Source of the DNA: Bedellia somnulentella
Lineage: Eukaryota > Arthropoda > Insecta > Lepidoptera > Bedelliidae
Direction of reading: 5' to 3'
Assembly: GCA_963576735.1 (NCBI GenBank)
Contig: OY755171.1
Coordinates: forward strand, 12,400,001 to 12,464,000
DNA: 64,000 bases
Below are positions 1 through 11,522 of this stretch, piece by piece. A program made the translations under genes and the position numbers. Positions within the stretch are counted from its first letter, which is position 1. The number at the start of each line of letters is the position of its first letter. The notes below the pieces were generated by a model that saw only the letters and a program-made list of their open reading frames with translations, did not search any database and had not been told where the DNA came from.

Positions 1-1159
1 TCTTAAAAAAAATAAACACATTAACAGTCATGCCTACTTAACCAGCGATTATTATAAACACAATGTTATACTTACACTACCTCATTATTAATGCACACAC
101 CAATACATTTCTTAATACTTATACTTAAAAACATCGATATCGACAAAATCATTAAATCCTCCTACCCCACTAGATAAAGTTTGCATTATTCGTGATTCGT
201 CCGTACCTGGGCAAAGACAGGTCGAGCTCTCCAGAGCGGATTACGATTCGTCCTCCAGCCGTCTTTATCCTTTAAAGGAAGCAAAATTGTTGTTTATGCA
301 AGGACGTTTACTAAGGCAGCTTTCTTTACTTAGACATGCGGGATTACTTTGACGAAATCCCTTTCTGATTTATATAAACTTCAAGTTAACTTAAATGTGA
401 TTAATAAATTCGCTTAATATTTTATCTCGAATTGTATAAGTAGATATGATTCGGAAGTACGGATCCGTTTCATAAGGTAGCCTAGAAGTGGTTTTAATAA
501 AATCGACGTCAGAAGCGAATGAATTATTTATTTGTTTCCTGGTATCTCAGAGAGGTTTCAGGGGCCGCCCGCTCCCCGTGCCCGCGCCCCACGCCTGGTT
601 TCATTACAGGTTGCTGAAAGTAATAGTACCGTGTTATTAGCGCGGGCTGGCCCAGCAGATGTCGCCCGGATCGCTGTCGCCGACATACAATTAATTCGAG
701 AACAACTGTTATGATCACCCATTGCCTCCACGTGTGCTATGAAGCTTTAATATCTCGGGTTGTTTTTGTATTAGTCTAGGTAATCCGGAATAAGTTTGTA
801 AATAGATAATGATTAGTTAATTTACCCTCAGGATAATTATTAACATATTTGTTACCGTTGCATTGGTCTTTATTATTATTTTTTGTAATGACGAATTAAA
901 CCAACAGAGCTAATTGTGAGGAAAGCCATAAATTAGCACCTACTGGAATTGGCACTCCGTCATTACATACAAATAAATACTTCTAGGCTTTGATTAAAAC
1001 AAAATAGCGAAGATAGGTGACTCGCCTCTAGCGCGTGGATCCTTTAAATCAGGCTAACGTCGCCTAATTGCGCTCAGTCGCAATCGACAAATGACAGGAA
1101 CAGGTGTGTGACTCGAAGAAACAGTTTTATTATTTTAAGTGAGATAGCGGTTACCAAAA
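1..1159. other. AT-rich non-repetitive sequence, no gene identified
   Basis: I see no recognisable gene or repeat here apart from the weak exon candidate listed separately. There are two locally GC-rich patches, about 195-310 and 545-700. The sequence just before 1160 could be the promoter and 5' leader of the THAP exon, but no TATA box or other core element is convincing. Confidence 0.4.
524..613 (-). CDS. Weak candidate terminal coding exon, unrecognised
   Basis: On the minus strand a pyrimidine-rich stretch ending in TTACTTTCAG precedes base 613. From there one frame stays open for 29 codons (beginning QPVMKPGVGRGHGERAAPET, ending QETNK) to a TAA at 524-526. The patch is much more GC-rich than its surroundings, as lepidopteran exons often are. 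Its phase does not follow directly from the exon at 37964-38060 (joining them meets an early stop), so it would need another upstream exon or belong to another gene. No domain is recognisable. It could equally be a GC-rich non-coding patch. Confidence 0.15.
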   Translation of the reverse strand, partial: QPVMKPGVGRGHGERAAPETSLRYQETNK

Positions 1160-1236
1160 ATGCCTTCGTGTGCTTTTATGCGTTGTACAAACTATTCCAA
1201 AAGAAAAAACAAATCTCATGGAATCACTTTTCACTG
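1160..1236 (+). CDS. First coding exon of a THAP-type zinc-finger protein (partial)
   Basis: An ATG at 1160, with purine-rich context, opens a frame beginning MPSCAFMRCTNYS and ending ...HGITFH, followed at once by a consensus splice donor (GTAAGT from 1237). The first two zinc ligands of a THAP C2CH finger are present (Cys4 and Cys9, spacing C-x4-C), and the TFH segment sits where THAP domains have the strand before their conserved F-P pair. THAP domains bind DNA and occur both in host transcription regulators and in P-element-type transposases. The exon ends after two bases of a codon, so the remainder, including the last Cys and His ligands, must come from a downstream exon. I could not identify that exon; the nearby acceptors at 1499 and 2704 give immediate stops or no THAP sequence. 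The gene may be a host gene, a domesticated transposase or a relic. Confidence 0.6.
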
Positions 1237-2521
1237 GTAAGTACATAAAAACTTAAAAAGAATATGATATTTTTAAATTCACTTATTGCTTTGTTCGCCA
1301 TTTTGCATTCTGGTATCGTCGTTGATATAATTTGACCCGAAGTATCCCGAAGACGCATGACAGCAGCATGCGCTTGTCTCGCTCGCGCTACTTTCGAATC
1401 AAATATGTTTGTTTCTGTCGTTCGGTAGTCTACAACGTTAAATAACAAACACAGTTGTGTGAGTGTGCGTGCTGTGTAGTTGTGAATATGACTCTTTTCA
1501 GTTGAAGATTATAAGTACGTGCCGTATCTTCGCTATTTTGTTTTAATCAAAGCTTCTAGGTATATAGTATTTACATCAGTCCTTCAACATAAGAGAAGAG
1601 ACAAAAACAAGTTAAAGTTTAAAAAAGCAATAGTAACTATATCCTTACCACCCCATAGTACCCAAATCTATCGTCAGTTGTTATGTTTTTTACTGATTTC
1701 CTTTGTATCTTATCTGAGACATACTTGTAAGGATACACCTATCTTGTTGGTAAAAAGCACGAATTTCACGAGCGGGGTTGTAATAACAAAGAGCGGAGCT
1801 TCGTAAAAGAACTCGTCATACCCCTACAAAGCTTTTATCTCGCTAATACAAGTGTATTATTTACGATTCGTTTCACCTCTTTAGCAGAAATGATGATAAG
1901 ATCAAATTACAATATAGCCAATATCGTCTCGTGTAACCATTGTTATATGAAACACCACAATTTCCCCTCCTACACAATGTACTTACAATTTTATGGAAGC
2001 CAATATTCTTTGGTTGATGGTTGCTAGGACACTGTACCATGAAAGGGAGAAACGAGATTCACATACTTTGTTGTTATAGGTAGTGCTTTTGCCTGGTTTT
2101 TTTCTATATTATTTAAATGAGTATGAATTATTTCAGCGTTAGAGGTGAGTACTATTAGAAACTACATTCAAATGAATACTATAATCAACATTGATATATT
2201 ATTAGCTGCTCAGAGACAGTTCAGATATGTAGTGTTAACTAGCCCATCTCATTACTTGTGGTATCGCACGTGGTGATTTTAGGACTATTAAGTGATTTTG
2301 TGCATTATGGCTCAAGAGCAACAAAAATATTCCCGCTCGATTTGCAAAAATTGTGGAAGGGTTAGTAATTCTAAAGGCTTCCCCAATTTTGAATTATCAC
2401 CCATGAGTGAAGATATTAATTCGGTGCGGGAAGAGAATATTTTTTTTTAGTTATCAATTTAAAATTGACCAATTTGTATTTCTCCCCCAGGTTGTAAAAT
2501 ATTGCTCTAATGACTAAAGAA
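1237..2521. other. Probable intron of the THAP exon; no second exon found
   Basis: AT-rich sequence with several open frames that show no recognisable domain. A short frame beginning MAQEQQKYSRSICKNCGRV (from 2307) has a CxxC pair but ends within about 50 codons and is not supported by anything else. Confidence 0.3.
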
Positions 2522-2610
2522 TCTTATTCCCACTCATCTTCCGTAAGTGGCTGAGGAATTTCTTATTTCAAAGCTATGGCTACCCTTTCTGGGGATTTTT
2601 ATCCGTGCGA
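2522..2610 (+). repeat. Family A SINE-like element, 3' fragment
   Basis: Matches the 3' third of family A (the part reading GTGGCTGAGGAATTTCT, then GCTATGGCTACCC, then a degraded ...ATCCGTG end). The 5' two thirds and the TATG tail are missing, so this is an old fragment. Confidence 0.6.
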
Positions 2611-4040
2611 ATTTGTGTAAATGTATGTATGACTCAACAACCGCAACAAAGGCTTTTTTTCAACATAATTTCGAAATTCATTGTCTGACTTGTTTTAATT
2701 GCAGTGGAATGATAATACTATTAGCAACTTTGTAAAGAGTATGTGGTTTTATTATAAAACTCATGGTAAATTTTATTTGAGTGTGTGGTGGTGGGCTGAG
2801 TAGGGACGCACGAATATCTGACGAACCGTGCAAAATGATAATTAAGAGAAACCGCTCAGTCATGTTTAATACGATAGCCTCCATGTAATTTACAGCGGCA
2901 GTCGACTACATAGGAGTGTTTACAACAATGCGCCGCCGATGGCTTTCATTAAAATTTAATACGGAAAAGCAGCACGGATAATACTCGGCGATGGATTTTT
3001 TTCACGAGAATAATACCGTATTAAAATGAGCCGATGTTTTGTAGTACACAACTCTTTCATTACTTGATTTTTCCGGAATCAGGTCAAAAATAATGAGGGT
3101 TTCCAAGGAAGTTTTGTGTCCGTAGGGATTGTTTTATGTCAGTAATCATTATTGTACCTTCATGCATGAATAGAAGGTCACGTCTGTATTCTCCCTTTTA
3201 AATCAGAATATAAAATCAATACTATTTTATATAGATATCATTTAAAATATAAATAATATTTACAAATACATGTTCACGCCATTAATTTGCGTGGGGAGGG
3301 AGAGATTATCGGTCAATAACTAGTATTGCCATAAGTTTTGTCCCAACTTATATGAAATTATTTTATTAGTAGATTATGATAAAACCAAACATAGGTATTT
3401 TTTCTGGACTATCAAGCGTTATTTTGATCTGTCTTCTATTAATAATAGGCCGAGGGTAGGTCGACCTCAAGAATCCAAAGAAATCTATTTCAATATCCAA
3501 TCCAAAAAAATCATAGCTAGGGTACCTAATTAATAATAATCTACATTTTTTAACTTGTATTTGTGAAAGGTTAGTGACAGGCGCGACACCGACCACGCAG
3601 CCACTGGAGAGTCATCTGCCAACACATTGTCTAGCGCCTTTGTCTGCGCGGACGGTACATTGTCATTATGACAGCGATCAACTTTATATTTACACCTAAG
3701 TGCACTTCGCCTGTGTCGCATTGAGAGCAGAATTAAGTTTCCCGCCGCTGATATGGGATCATTCAGCCTGAGAATATCGAATTACGCAGAGCACTGGGCG
3801 CTTTGTTGTATACTTGCACGCTTGCACGTGATATTCTTTTTATACCGACATAGAAGATGCCGCGGTATCACAATGAAGCAGTTGAACTCATCTCAACACT
3901 GACTAACTTGGCTTATTGTCGTTGCACCGACAATGTCGTATATTGTATTTCTATTAAAATTATTTACAATCTGCATAAAAAATAGGTATACACAAATAAG
4001 ACGCAAGTTTAAAGCTAAATGATACTTATTTAAACTCACG
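2611..4040. other. No gene or recognisable repeat
   Basis: AT-rich sequence with short random open frames. Around 3570-3800 the composition is more balanced, but there is no consistent frame or splice signal. Confidence 0.4.
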
Positions 4041-4135
4041 CCCATTATTTCCATTGGGGTAGGCAAAGACTATCAATCGCCATTTCATTCAATCTTGATA
4101 AATCTCTCATGGTTTCCTTACATTCTTCTAAAGAT
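4041..4135 (-). repeat. Family C LINE 3'-end fragment, degraded
   Basis: Read on the minus strand this carries the family C signature: GATTGATAGTCTTTGCC, then CCCCAATGGAAATAATGGGCGTGAG. Substitutions are frequent and the TATG tail is lost. Confidence 0.55.
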
Positions 4136-4734
4136 ACTAAGATGATTTAACACAATTGATTCTTATTCATGTTATAAACTGAAAAAAAAACACTTGTTAA
4201 TCTGCCTGTTATTATTAAATCAATATTATACGAGGTCGGCACACACTTACAATAAAATCATTTCAGCCAACCGCTTTAATTTTGAAATAAAATACAAGAG
4301 AAAACCCAAACGTAAAGAAAATATTCGAAACTTCAAAGAAACCGTAAAGTGACTTAATAAGCCTGATGAATAATTGAAAGGATCTAATTTGTTTTAAAAC
4401 CTGTATTTCGGAAATTTGATTGCTTTATATTCAGTTCACTTGTTTATTTTCAGTGAATATTCTTGCCTAAAGGTGAGGCGAAGTTTCTGTGAATGGTGTA
4501 CTTATTAGGCGGAGTCAACCGGATATTGAATCTGAAGCTACGCAGTTTCCGGTTCACGCCGCGTTTCCGGCCCCCGTTCCGGAGCCACCTTCGTCTGCAC
4601 TACTCATTTTAGCGCACTAGCACCCCATGGGGTTCACATGCAGTTTGTGAAAACACATCGAAAATTGCCATTACATGCGTGTTCATCAGATGTATATTTC
4701 AACGTTATCCTGGCTTTAAGATTTACATCTAGTA

Positions 4735-4850
4735 TATACATACATATATCTCTCGGCTATAAATCACGAAAAGTGGTATCTTCAGATTCTCCAGCTAATT
4801 TCGAAAGTTGAGGGAGGAATAAATAGATTTCACAAAGGTTGTTTTTTATA
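4735..4850 (-). repeat. Family A SINE-like element, degraded 3' part
   Basis: Begins with the TACATACATATA tail complement and CGGCTATAAATC, followed by a diverged copy of the family A body (AAAGTTGAGGGAGGAATAAA, AAAGGTTGTT). An old copy with internal deletions. Confidence 0.45.
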
Positions 4851-5509
4851 ATTTCTTCACAGTGATGAGTATTTGTAGTAGGTTCATAAAAATATATATA
4901 CGAATTTCAGGATATATCCCGTAAGTAACAAAGTGTAGTAAATTAGTAGCCGTCTTTTATTTATAACCAAAACTCTTTCATTTGAGGAAAATCTCAGAGT
5001 TAGTGCAGTTAAAGTTGGAATCAAAATGACGGTAATAAATAAACATTATTTCTTCATCAGCAATCAAATGAGGATGTTCGAAGCAGTTTCAGTCTTCTCA
5101 TTAAGGGATACGATTCAGAGAATACTTCAGAGATATTTTATTAGCCGAGGACGATTCCTAACCAGAGAAAATCGGCTATTACGATGCCTCTGTATCCGTT
5201 TTAGGACGGCTGAGTAATTTATCGCAGCGTCGGCTATATCAGCTCGTTTAGCTGAAATCGAGTTCTTGCACCTGCAGTAACTCACAGCTAAGAGGAATAC
5301 GATTAATGTTATTCGATATTACCTCACCAAACTATTTTTATTTAAAACTGTCGTGAATAGAGCATAATTTAAGTAGATCGTGTTTGATAAAAAAAGAAAT
5401 ACGAAAATAGCTGGCGCAGCAATCAGGCATCATTAATTATTTATATTTCCGTTCCAAATAAACACGCCAGTGAATGCGTTGTTTATCATTATTTGAGGAG
5501 GCACGGCCA

Positions 5510-5545
5510 CGGACAGCTGACGGCGGCGGCGGCGGAGGCGCTCTA
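5510..5545. repeat. Short GGC/CGG trinucleotide run
   Basis: A run of GGCGGCGGCGGC flanked by GC-rich sequence in an AT-rich region. It may belong to a regulatory patch or an unrecognised exon; neither strand shows a complete splice-bounded frame. Confidence 0.5.
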
Positions 5546-5649
5546 CGGTTCATTCCATTTCATTTAATACTACAAACAACAGGTCATTTAGCACAATTTC
5601 ACATACTATACATACTATCACATACTATACTATTATTTTAAAAGAACAT

Positions 5650-5778
5650 ACATACATACATATTACATACATATTCTCAAGCCGTTAGTTCCCATTGGGG
5701 TAGGCAGAGACTATCGATCGCCACTTTGTACGATCCTGGCAAACCTCTCTAGCTTCATTCACATCCATCAATCTTTTC
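5650..5778 (-). mobile_element. Family C LINE 3' end, 5'-truncated, with perfect 15-bp target-site duplication
   Basis: A 129-bp insertion on the minus strand: last codons of the LINE ORF (ATGAAAAGATTGATGGATGT onward, encoding MKRLMDVNEAREV...), stop, then the shared 3' tail with TATG repeats. It is bounded by identical 15-bp repeats ATTTTAAAAGAACAT at 5635-5649 and 5779-5793. Severe 5' truncation with a variable-length duplication is typical of target-primed reverse transcription. The near-intact sequence suggests a fairly recent insertion. Confidence 0.88.
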
Positions 5779-5793
5779 ATTTTAAAAGAACAT

Positions 5794-7446
5794 TGATTTA
5801 AAACATCGTTTACGATATTTTCAGGCATCTTATGTGATTTTCTTCAGACTGTTTTGTACAGGATGTTACAACAATTAACTTCTTAAACCCATCAAGAACT
5901 GGTACTGGAATAGTTTTAAGCGATCGGAGTAGAAAACCGAAATAAGTTTTGAATTACGACAGTAATAAAACGCTTTATTTCTCAATAATGATTAGAGTTT
6001 AATCATAAAACTTCCCTATAAAGAATATCATGGACAGTAAAATATACGTGAATTAGAATATGCTAGCGCAGCAATATAACTATTCATCTCTGAGCGATCA
6101 ATTCAGAAGCAATTTATCACTCATAAAATATTTCCGATTTAGATTTGAATTCGTTATTGGAAATCGGCAATTTCGCGGAAGGCGAGGAAATGTGGTCGAA
6201 TGGCGGGTGTCCTGTGTAGTGCCATTGAATAATACAGGACGGAGTGAGGACGGGATGGTAGAAGAGTTGGCAGAGCGCCAGCGGTCGCCCGCCGTCCCCG
6301 GGATCCTCAAATCTTACCCAATTTATTAAATCTGTCTAATTTGTGGACGAAATTTAGGGCGTTATTAACATTTATGTCGACGAACGATTCACTAACATTA
6401 CAAAGCAAACAGAAAATAGATGGCGCTCGAAACGTATTTGATGATGGATTTTTTCATATGTAATTAAATACACATGATGATGGAAAAATAGTTGGACTCA
6501 CCTGTTAAAAAAGTATTTTTGGCTTAAGCTATAAATATTAAGACAAATTCAACTGAAAAACTGACATTATTATGATTGTAATAACAATTTAATTTTATAA
6601 TTAAATGAAATAGGATTAATTTGATGCAAGAATGTAATGTAAGAAACAAATCTAACGTGTTTGATTTGTTCATAGCATTTTTTAAGAAATTTTATGTTAT
6701 GAACTTATGTATTGGATATTGAAATATTCTGCATTCTATCAATTTAAAAAGCTGCAAACATAGTGTTCGTCCTAGTGTTTTGAAGTATTAGCATATACCA
6801 GAACATCGCTCGCCTGCCGCCGCGGTGGTAAAACTTGTTGCATATGAAATTTGCTCAGATACAGTTACAGATAACATTTCGACTCGTCCGTTCACACCAA
6901 AATAGTTTATGTTTTAAATAAAAACTTATCCAATGCAAGTTCACCTTTTAAATATGTATTTGATATGTAAAACTAGAGATTGTTTATTTCGCAATGAAAA
7001 GTGAAGTCGTGCGTGAAGAGTTCGGACATTAGCAACGTTGGAACAAAGGGTGGCCGTCGAGGGTTTGTGTTGTTTGTGATGAAATAACGAATTCCCAATC
7101 AAAGGCGTCGGGCTGGAAGAGATTCTAATATAATTCAAAACGCGTCCCGAGGGACGATGTTGGTTTAATTACGGCAGAGGAGGCGGGACTGTTGCAGCAC
7201 GCGGCTTCGTCTGGACGTCTACTCTTCGCATAGAGCGCGATAATAGTATACGTATCTCTTCTAACCCTTCTTGCATTTATCTCTGTCTTGTTCGCACGAA
7301 ACGAATATTAGGATTTTGTCCTATTTAATAAGTAATTATTCATGGTGATGTTCTACGAATCCAACGAAACCTTCGTAGTCGTCGTTGGTCTCATCGTCTA
7401 GTAAGCGTCAAAATTAATATTATTATATACTTCTGTTATAAGTTCG
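5794..7446. other. No gene or repeat identified; one GC-richer patch
   Basis: Mostly AT-rich. The stretch 6170-6310 is GC-richer with open frames on both strands (up to 89 codons on plus, 70 on minus), but neither has a recognisable domain and neither is bounded by good splice sites. Another GC-rich patch lies at 7140-7240. Confidence 0.35.
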
Positions 7447-7492
7447 ATGCGGCGAGTGGGACCAGAATATATTTTACAGGCAGTTAGAAGAG
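7447..7492 (+). CDS. Weak candidate start exon, unrecognised
   Basis: An ATG at 7447 opens a frame MRRVGPEYILQAVRRG that runs into a good splice donor (GAG|GTAAGA at 7493). The segment is GC-richer than its surroundings. No domain is recognisable, and an alternative reading is a 13-nt exon after the TTTTACAG at about 7479. A single donor and a 15-codon frame can arise by chance. Confidence 0.15.
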
Positions 7493-7694
7493 GTAAGAAA
7501 GCTATTATCATTTACGGTTTGAAGAGTAGACCTCCTGTCTCGGACAGGCACGTTGCTTGCATCCGATGCGGACGGATATTTTAGTAGTAACTTTGGAGTC
7601 GCACAATGTGCTTATTTCCGATAATGTTTTAATTAGGTTAGAATTGGCTGGTTGGTATTAGATAGATTTATAGCTTGCTTTATAACTCAGAAGG

Positions 7695-7826
7695 GCAAGC
7701 ACGAGCCGTGTTTAAACTAGTTATCGCGTGGGATAAAGCAGCCATCTCTTACGCACTTACTTAGTATCGTTTACTGCCATCTCATTCTAACCGTTATCGT
7801 GTCGATAAAATAGCGCTCGTGCTTGC
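7695..7826. mobile_element. Small MITE-like element with 12-bp terminal inverted repeats
   Basis: Perfect inverted 12-mers GCAAGCACGAGC (7695-7706) and its complement (7815-7826) enclose about 108 bp that itself contains partly complementary halves (GTTATCGCG against CGTTATCG). Length and structure fit a miniature inverted-repeat transposable element. No clear target duplication is seen. Confidence 0.4.
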
Positions 7827-8198
7827 TATACAGGTTTATATGCCCAAGTGTGTATTAGTAAAAAAGGTAGATAAATGCTTTATGGAACTTAACGTTAGAG
7901 ATTTAGTATATTCATTTATACATTTATTAGTTTAAATGGTACTAACAGAGTATACATATATATGAAATGTTCTTTCGCTCTATTTAAAATATGAATGCGA
8001 AGCTAAGATTGAATAATATATGAGCCGTATTTAATATCAAAAACCTTATAACTTGAACTAAAAAGTACTTAAAATATAATTAATTAACCTTTAACGTATA
8101 TATTGGAAAAAAATGGCAATAAATGGTGTTGCGAATTAACTTTAAAGATATTTTTCTCAGAACTTCATTTAACATTTTGATGTGTGTAAATATATATA

Positions 8199-8388
8199 CG
8201 AGGGGCATGCCAAAAGAAACTAGATACTCAAAAATTATAAAATTTATTCTTTATTACAAGTATCGATCTTTTCAAACTATTCACCCTGAGCACGTAAACA
8301 TTTTTCCATACGTCTGAACCAATTGGAAAATACCTGTGACCACTCTTCTTTCTCGAAATCTCGAAATTATAGGCAACCAGCGCATCTT
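8199..8388 (-). pseudogene. mariner element, truncated 3' end of a second copy
   Basis: Starts with the same terminal repeat as the full mariner at 18969 (CGAGGGGCATGCCAAAAGAA, preceded by TA) and continues through the C-terminal transposase codons on the minus strand (reading RRMEKCLRAQGEYFEKI with a nearby stop). Homology stops abruptly after GCGCATCTT near 8388; the remaining gene and the other terminal repeat are absent. A short internal deletion relative to the full copy is also visible. Confidence 0.75.
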
Positions 8389-8617
8389 TTAACTTAATTG
8401 TTAATGTATAGGGATAGTAAGTTACATATTTATACCAAATGAAATTTCCATCGATTTTCAAAAAATAGTTTTATTCGATTGAAATCGAACAGCATTTTTG
8501 TGTGCACCACTCGCAGTGCACGCACCCTCAAGTGTTACGATTCCGTATATATTAAAATTACCAATTTCACAGGTGTATATTGAAATAAATTGCAGCCAAA
8601 CCTATTATTCTTGCGCC

Positions 8618-8692
8618 GTTGCGTCGTTGGGGCTGGCAGAGACAATAAACCGCTACTTTCGTACGAAGCTGGTGAAACTCTCGGTCTTCTTT
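8618..8692 (-). repeat. Family C LINE 3'-end fragment
   Basis: Contains a diverged copy of the family C end (complement of GAGAGTTTCACCAGCTTCG, GTAGCGGTTTATTGTCTCTG). No tail or duplication is recognisable. Confidence 0.5.
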
Positions 8693-9177
8693 GAAATAAA
8701 TCAATATTTTTGTACTTACCCTTTTTTAAATCTGATACACCACTTTTATCAGATTAATTTAGCTACGCTGTAATATTTTACTACGTACCTTTTTCATGGA
8801 ACCCAGTAAGTTTAGTGAAATTACCTGAAAAAGATAATCATTTGTGATTCCGATCCGATTCCGTGGTTCATTGGCTAGAATTTTTGATCCACATTTGGGC
8901 GTTTTGGCATCGATAAACCACGGTAAATGGTAATAAAATAATTAAACCATTTGTTGTGGATACTGAATTACAATTGTGATGATTCCAATCTTTGGCAAAT
9001 TATGCTGTTATCACATAATCGTAATCATCAATAACAAAACTAACTTAACAAACCAAGTCTGCGCAAAGGATCCTATAACTGCTTTCTTATGCTCAAGAAA
9101 TCGTTGAGTCTAAAAACTAAAAAGCCGTGTGCAAGCTTTCCTTGAAATAATCATTTATTTATTCATAAGCATAAGCA
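8693..9177. other. No feature identified
   Basis: Plain AT-rich sequence without a convincing frame or repeat. Confidence 0.4.
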
Positions 9178-9425
9178 TAAACGTTCACGCCGAATATCCC
9201 CGAAGGGGTTGGCAGAGGTACTAATACTTCTGAACATCACGTGACTTTGTCACCTGGTGTTCAGAGTACCCACGTTTTGCATGGACAGTGTACTCACGTG
9301 ATAGGGGGCAGGCCTATCGCCGTTTTGTACGAATACACTGTCACATGACTAAGTACAACTCAGCCATGTGGGTTTCCTCACGATGTTTTCCCTCACCGTT
9401 AACAACCATGATAAATTAACCACAC
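9178..9425 (-). mobile_element. Family B SINE (tRNA-derived family), body and 3' end
   Basis: On the minus strand this reads from the body (GTGAGGGAAAACATCGTGAG, the Pro/His-like GTCATGTGACAGTG block, GGGGGCAGG) to the shared 3' tail CTCTGCCAACCCC...CGGCGTGAACG. It lacks the tRNA-like head that the copies at 15530 and 48938 retain, so it is 5'-truncated. It is among the least diverged B copies in the window. Confidence 0.75.
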
Positions 9426-10320
9426 ATATGTATTTATTTATTCCTTTATGAAATATCTAAGTAGCAAAACTAAGTGGGAAGATCGTCCCATCTAATACGG
9501 AGGAGCGTCGTGGGTTGGGCTGAGAGCTGAGTTGGACCTAACCCAATGTATCTTTTATTCAAAAAAGTTTATTAAATACATTTTTGCTTGATATAATAAT
9601 AGTATATTTATTTTGCCTGTAAGTTAATAGATTTGATGTTTTTAATTGTGAAGAAAGCTTTAACTGGTTATCAAGTAAATGCACTGTCTAGTGTCTAGGC
9701 AATATGTGGGTATTTAAGAACACCAGGTGGCAAATATGTTTCGTGATGTTCAAAGTGTCAGTTCGTATTCCTGCCACTTCATATAGGCTTGAAAGTTGAC
9801 TTTATTCATTTGTTCAACACAACAAATTACAAAACACTCGAGTGCTGAGCACCCGCATTTTTTTGTCCCAAACAGGGTGACACAAGTAACAGCAGTACCG
9901 AATAATGCAAAGTGTTTGCAATAGCATGGTATGGCACGGTAATGACGTTTTGGGTAAAAGCTATTGAACGGAAAATGGGCTCATTGCAAAGGTATTGTGT
10001 ATGGCCGCTGGTCGGGAACCGGGAATTCCGGAAAACAGAAGATAACAGGTGAAGTGAGATGATAGGGCTAATCGGACCGGGAAACACGTCATTTGAAAAA
10101 GGACCCGATAAGCCTACCATTTTGGGCGGGCGTAAAAATTACGCTCTTGTGTTGATGCTAAAGTTAAACCTTCATTAAATGAAACGAGCATCGGCATTAG
10201 GACGAAATAACAGAGCAATCTCTTTGAGGCATTCTAATTTGTGTTTAAGTTGAAATTATATATTTAATAAATTTGTGGTGTGATTGCATTTTGTGATTTA
10301 TTTAATGTAATTTAAGCTTG
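9426..10320. other. No gene identified
   Basis: AT-rich with a GC-richer patch at about 9990-10130. An open frame of 97 codons on the minus strand there has no recognisable domain or splice boundary. Confidence 0.35.
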
Positions 10321-10660
10321 TTATAGTCCGGTCGACAAGTCGCAAGAAGTGGAGTTGGGTAGAAAAAGGTCGGAATTTAATGAAACTTGGAGATATTGTT
10401 CAGGGATGGTTAATTAACATTTTGTCAAGTTTTGGACCTCGAGGACCCTGTGCAAAAAGAGGAGGGGGGGAAGAACTGCAAAAATCTCGACCTTTCGTCA
10501 GTTTTTCGTCAATCACCTTTTTTTCTTACATCCTACGACAAAAGCGTTCAGAAACATTATGTAGTACCTGAAATTATCTACAATTTGAGTACTCACATAT
10601 GTCTGTATGTCAATTCCTTACTGAGATATAGCGCTTCGCAGAAAATATTTTTTTCCGAAA
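10321..10660 (+). repeat. Left terminal inverted repeat of the fold-back transposon
   Basis: Pairs with 11908-12238. The identity runs from the GTCGAC near the outer end to ...TTTTTTTCCGAAA at the inner end. It carries a G8 run near 10465 that is a C8 run in the partner. Confidence 0.85.
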
Positions 10661-10682
10661 TTCAGCGTGAGCTAGCGTCGAA

Positions 10683-11522
10683 GTGAAGCAAGCAAATGAA
10701 GACGCCGACGTGTTGATCGTCAACACCGCCATATCCAAAGCTAGCGAATTCGACAGCGTCATTATTATTGTTGAAGATGTGGACATACTTATTCTGTTGA
10801 CGGCATTGGGTATGTCCATAAAGAACATCTATCTTCAGAAAAGTGGAAGAGGTGGTGGTCCTAGTGTCCTCTACTCACCAAGTTCCTGTTCCTTTCCTCC
10901 CAAAGATATACTTTTCCTCCACGCAGTGAGTGGGTGGGATATCACGTCATCACCGTATGGATTGGGGAAGAACAAAATTTGCAGCACCTATATGAAGAAT
11001 ACCGCCCTCTCTGCAGTAGTGGCTCCGTTTCTTACAACAAACGCCACTCAGCAAATCAAGGACGCTGGAGAAAAGTTCCTGGTAGTAGTTTATGTAGGCA
11101 ATATTGACAATGACAACTCCGCACTTACCAGCAAGTACAAGACAAGCGTGGTTAGGTAATGAACTTCGCCCATCAGTTTGGGGCTGGAGCCTAACCACGC
11201 GAGGGGTACTACCAATCCCCACAACGAAAAATGCTGCGCCAGATAACATCCTCCAAATTGTTTCCTGCAAGTGCAGCAAAGGCTGTAGCACCGGAGCTTG
11301 CAGCTGCAAGAAAGCAGGTCTTAGATGCTCAGCTATGTGCAAGTACTGCACAGGCCACTCCTGCAAAAACGCCCCTGCAACTGATTTGAACGAGGAGGAC
11401 TCGTCAGACATAATCGACGAATCGACGACGGCGAGGACGTCCTTAACAGCCTGATTGTACAGGAGGACGACAAGCAATTAGAAGCAGAACAAACGGCTAA
11501 AAAATCTCGACAGGAACTGTAA
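10683..11522 (+). pseudogene. Transposon protein with PIN/XPG-like acidic segment and CXC-type cysteine cluster, frameshifted
   Basis: The first open segment (10683-11159) contains KQANEDADVLIVNTAI, then an acidic EDVDILILL strand and FLHAVSGWDITSS. These match a protein family widespread in arthropod genomes, in which the ADAD-LIV-TAI, EDVDLL and GCDTTS blocks form a PIN/FEN-like nuclease fold. The second segment (11104-11454, another frame) carries WLGNELRPSVWGW and then the cysteine cluster SCKCSKGCSTGACSCKK and LRCSAMCKYCTGHSCKN, resembling tesmin/CXC zinc-binding repeats. A third frame restores an acidic tail ending KKSRQEL at the TAA 11520-11522. At least two frameshifts, a deletion between the segments, changed core residues (GWDITSS for GCDTTS) and loss of the N-terminus at the inverted-repeat junction show that it is dead. 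Confidence 0.7.

Noticed and set aside
2135..2143. An 8-nt micro-exon between TTTCAG and GTGAGT
   Set aside because: Too short to support without transcript data; splice-like hexamers occur by chance in 64 kb of AT-rich DNA.
4454..4472. A 19-nt micro-exon between TTTTCAG and AAG|GTGAGG
   Set aside because: Good-looking splice sites but AT-rich content and nothing to connect it to; likely chance.
4554..4607. Short minus-strand frame MSSADEGGSGTGAGNAA
   Set aside because: Only 17 codons in a GC-rich patch, no splice donor; cannot be distinguished from chance.
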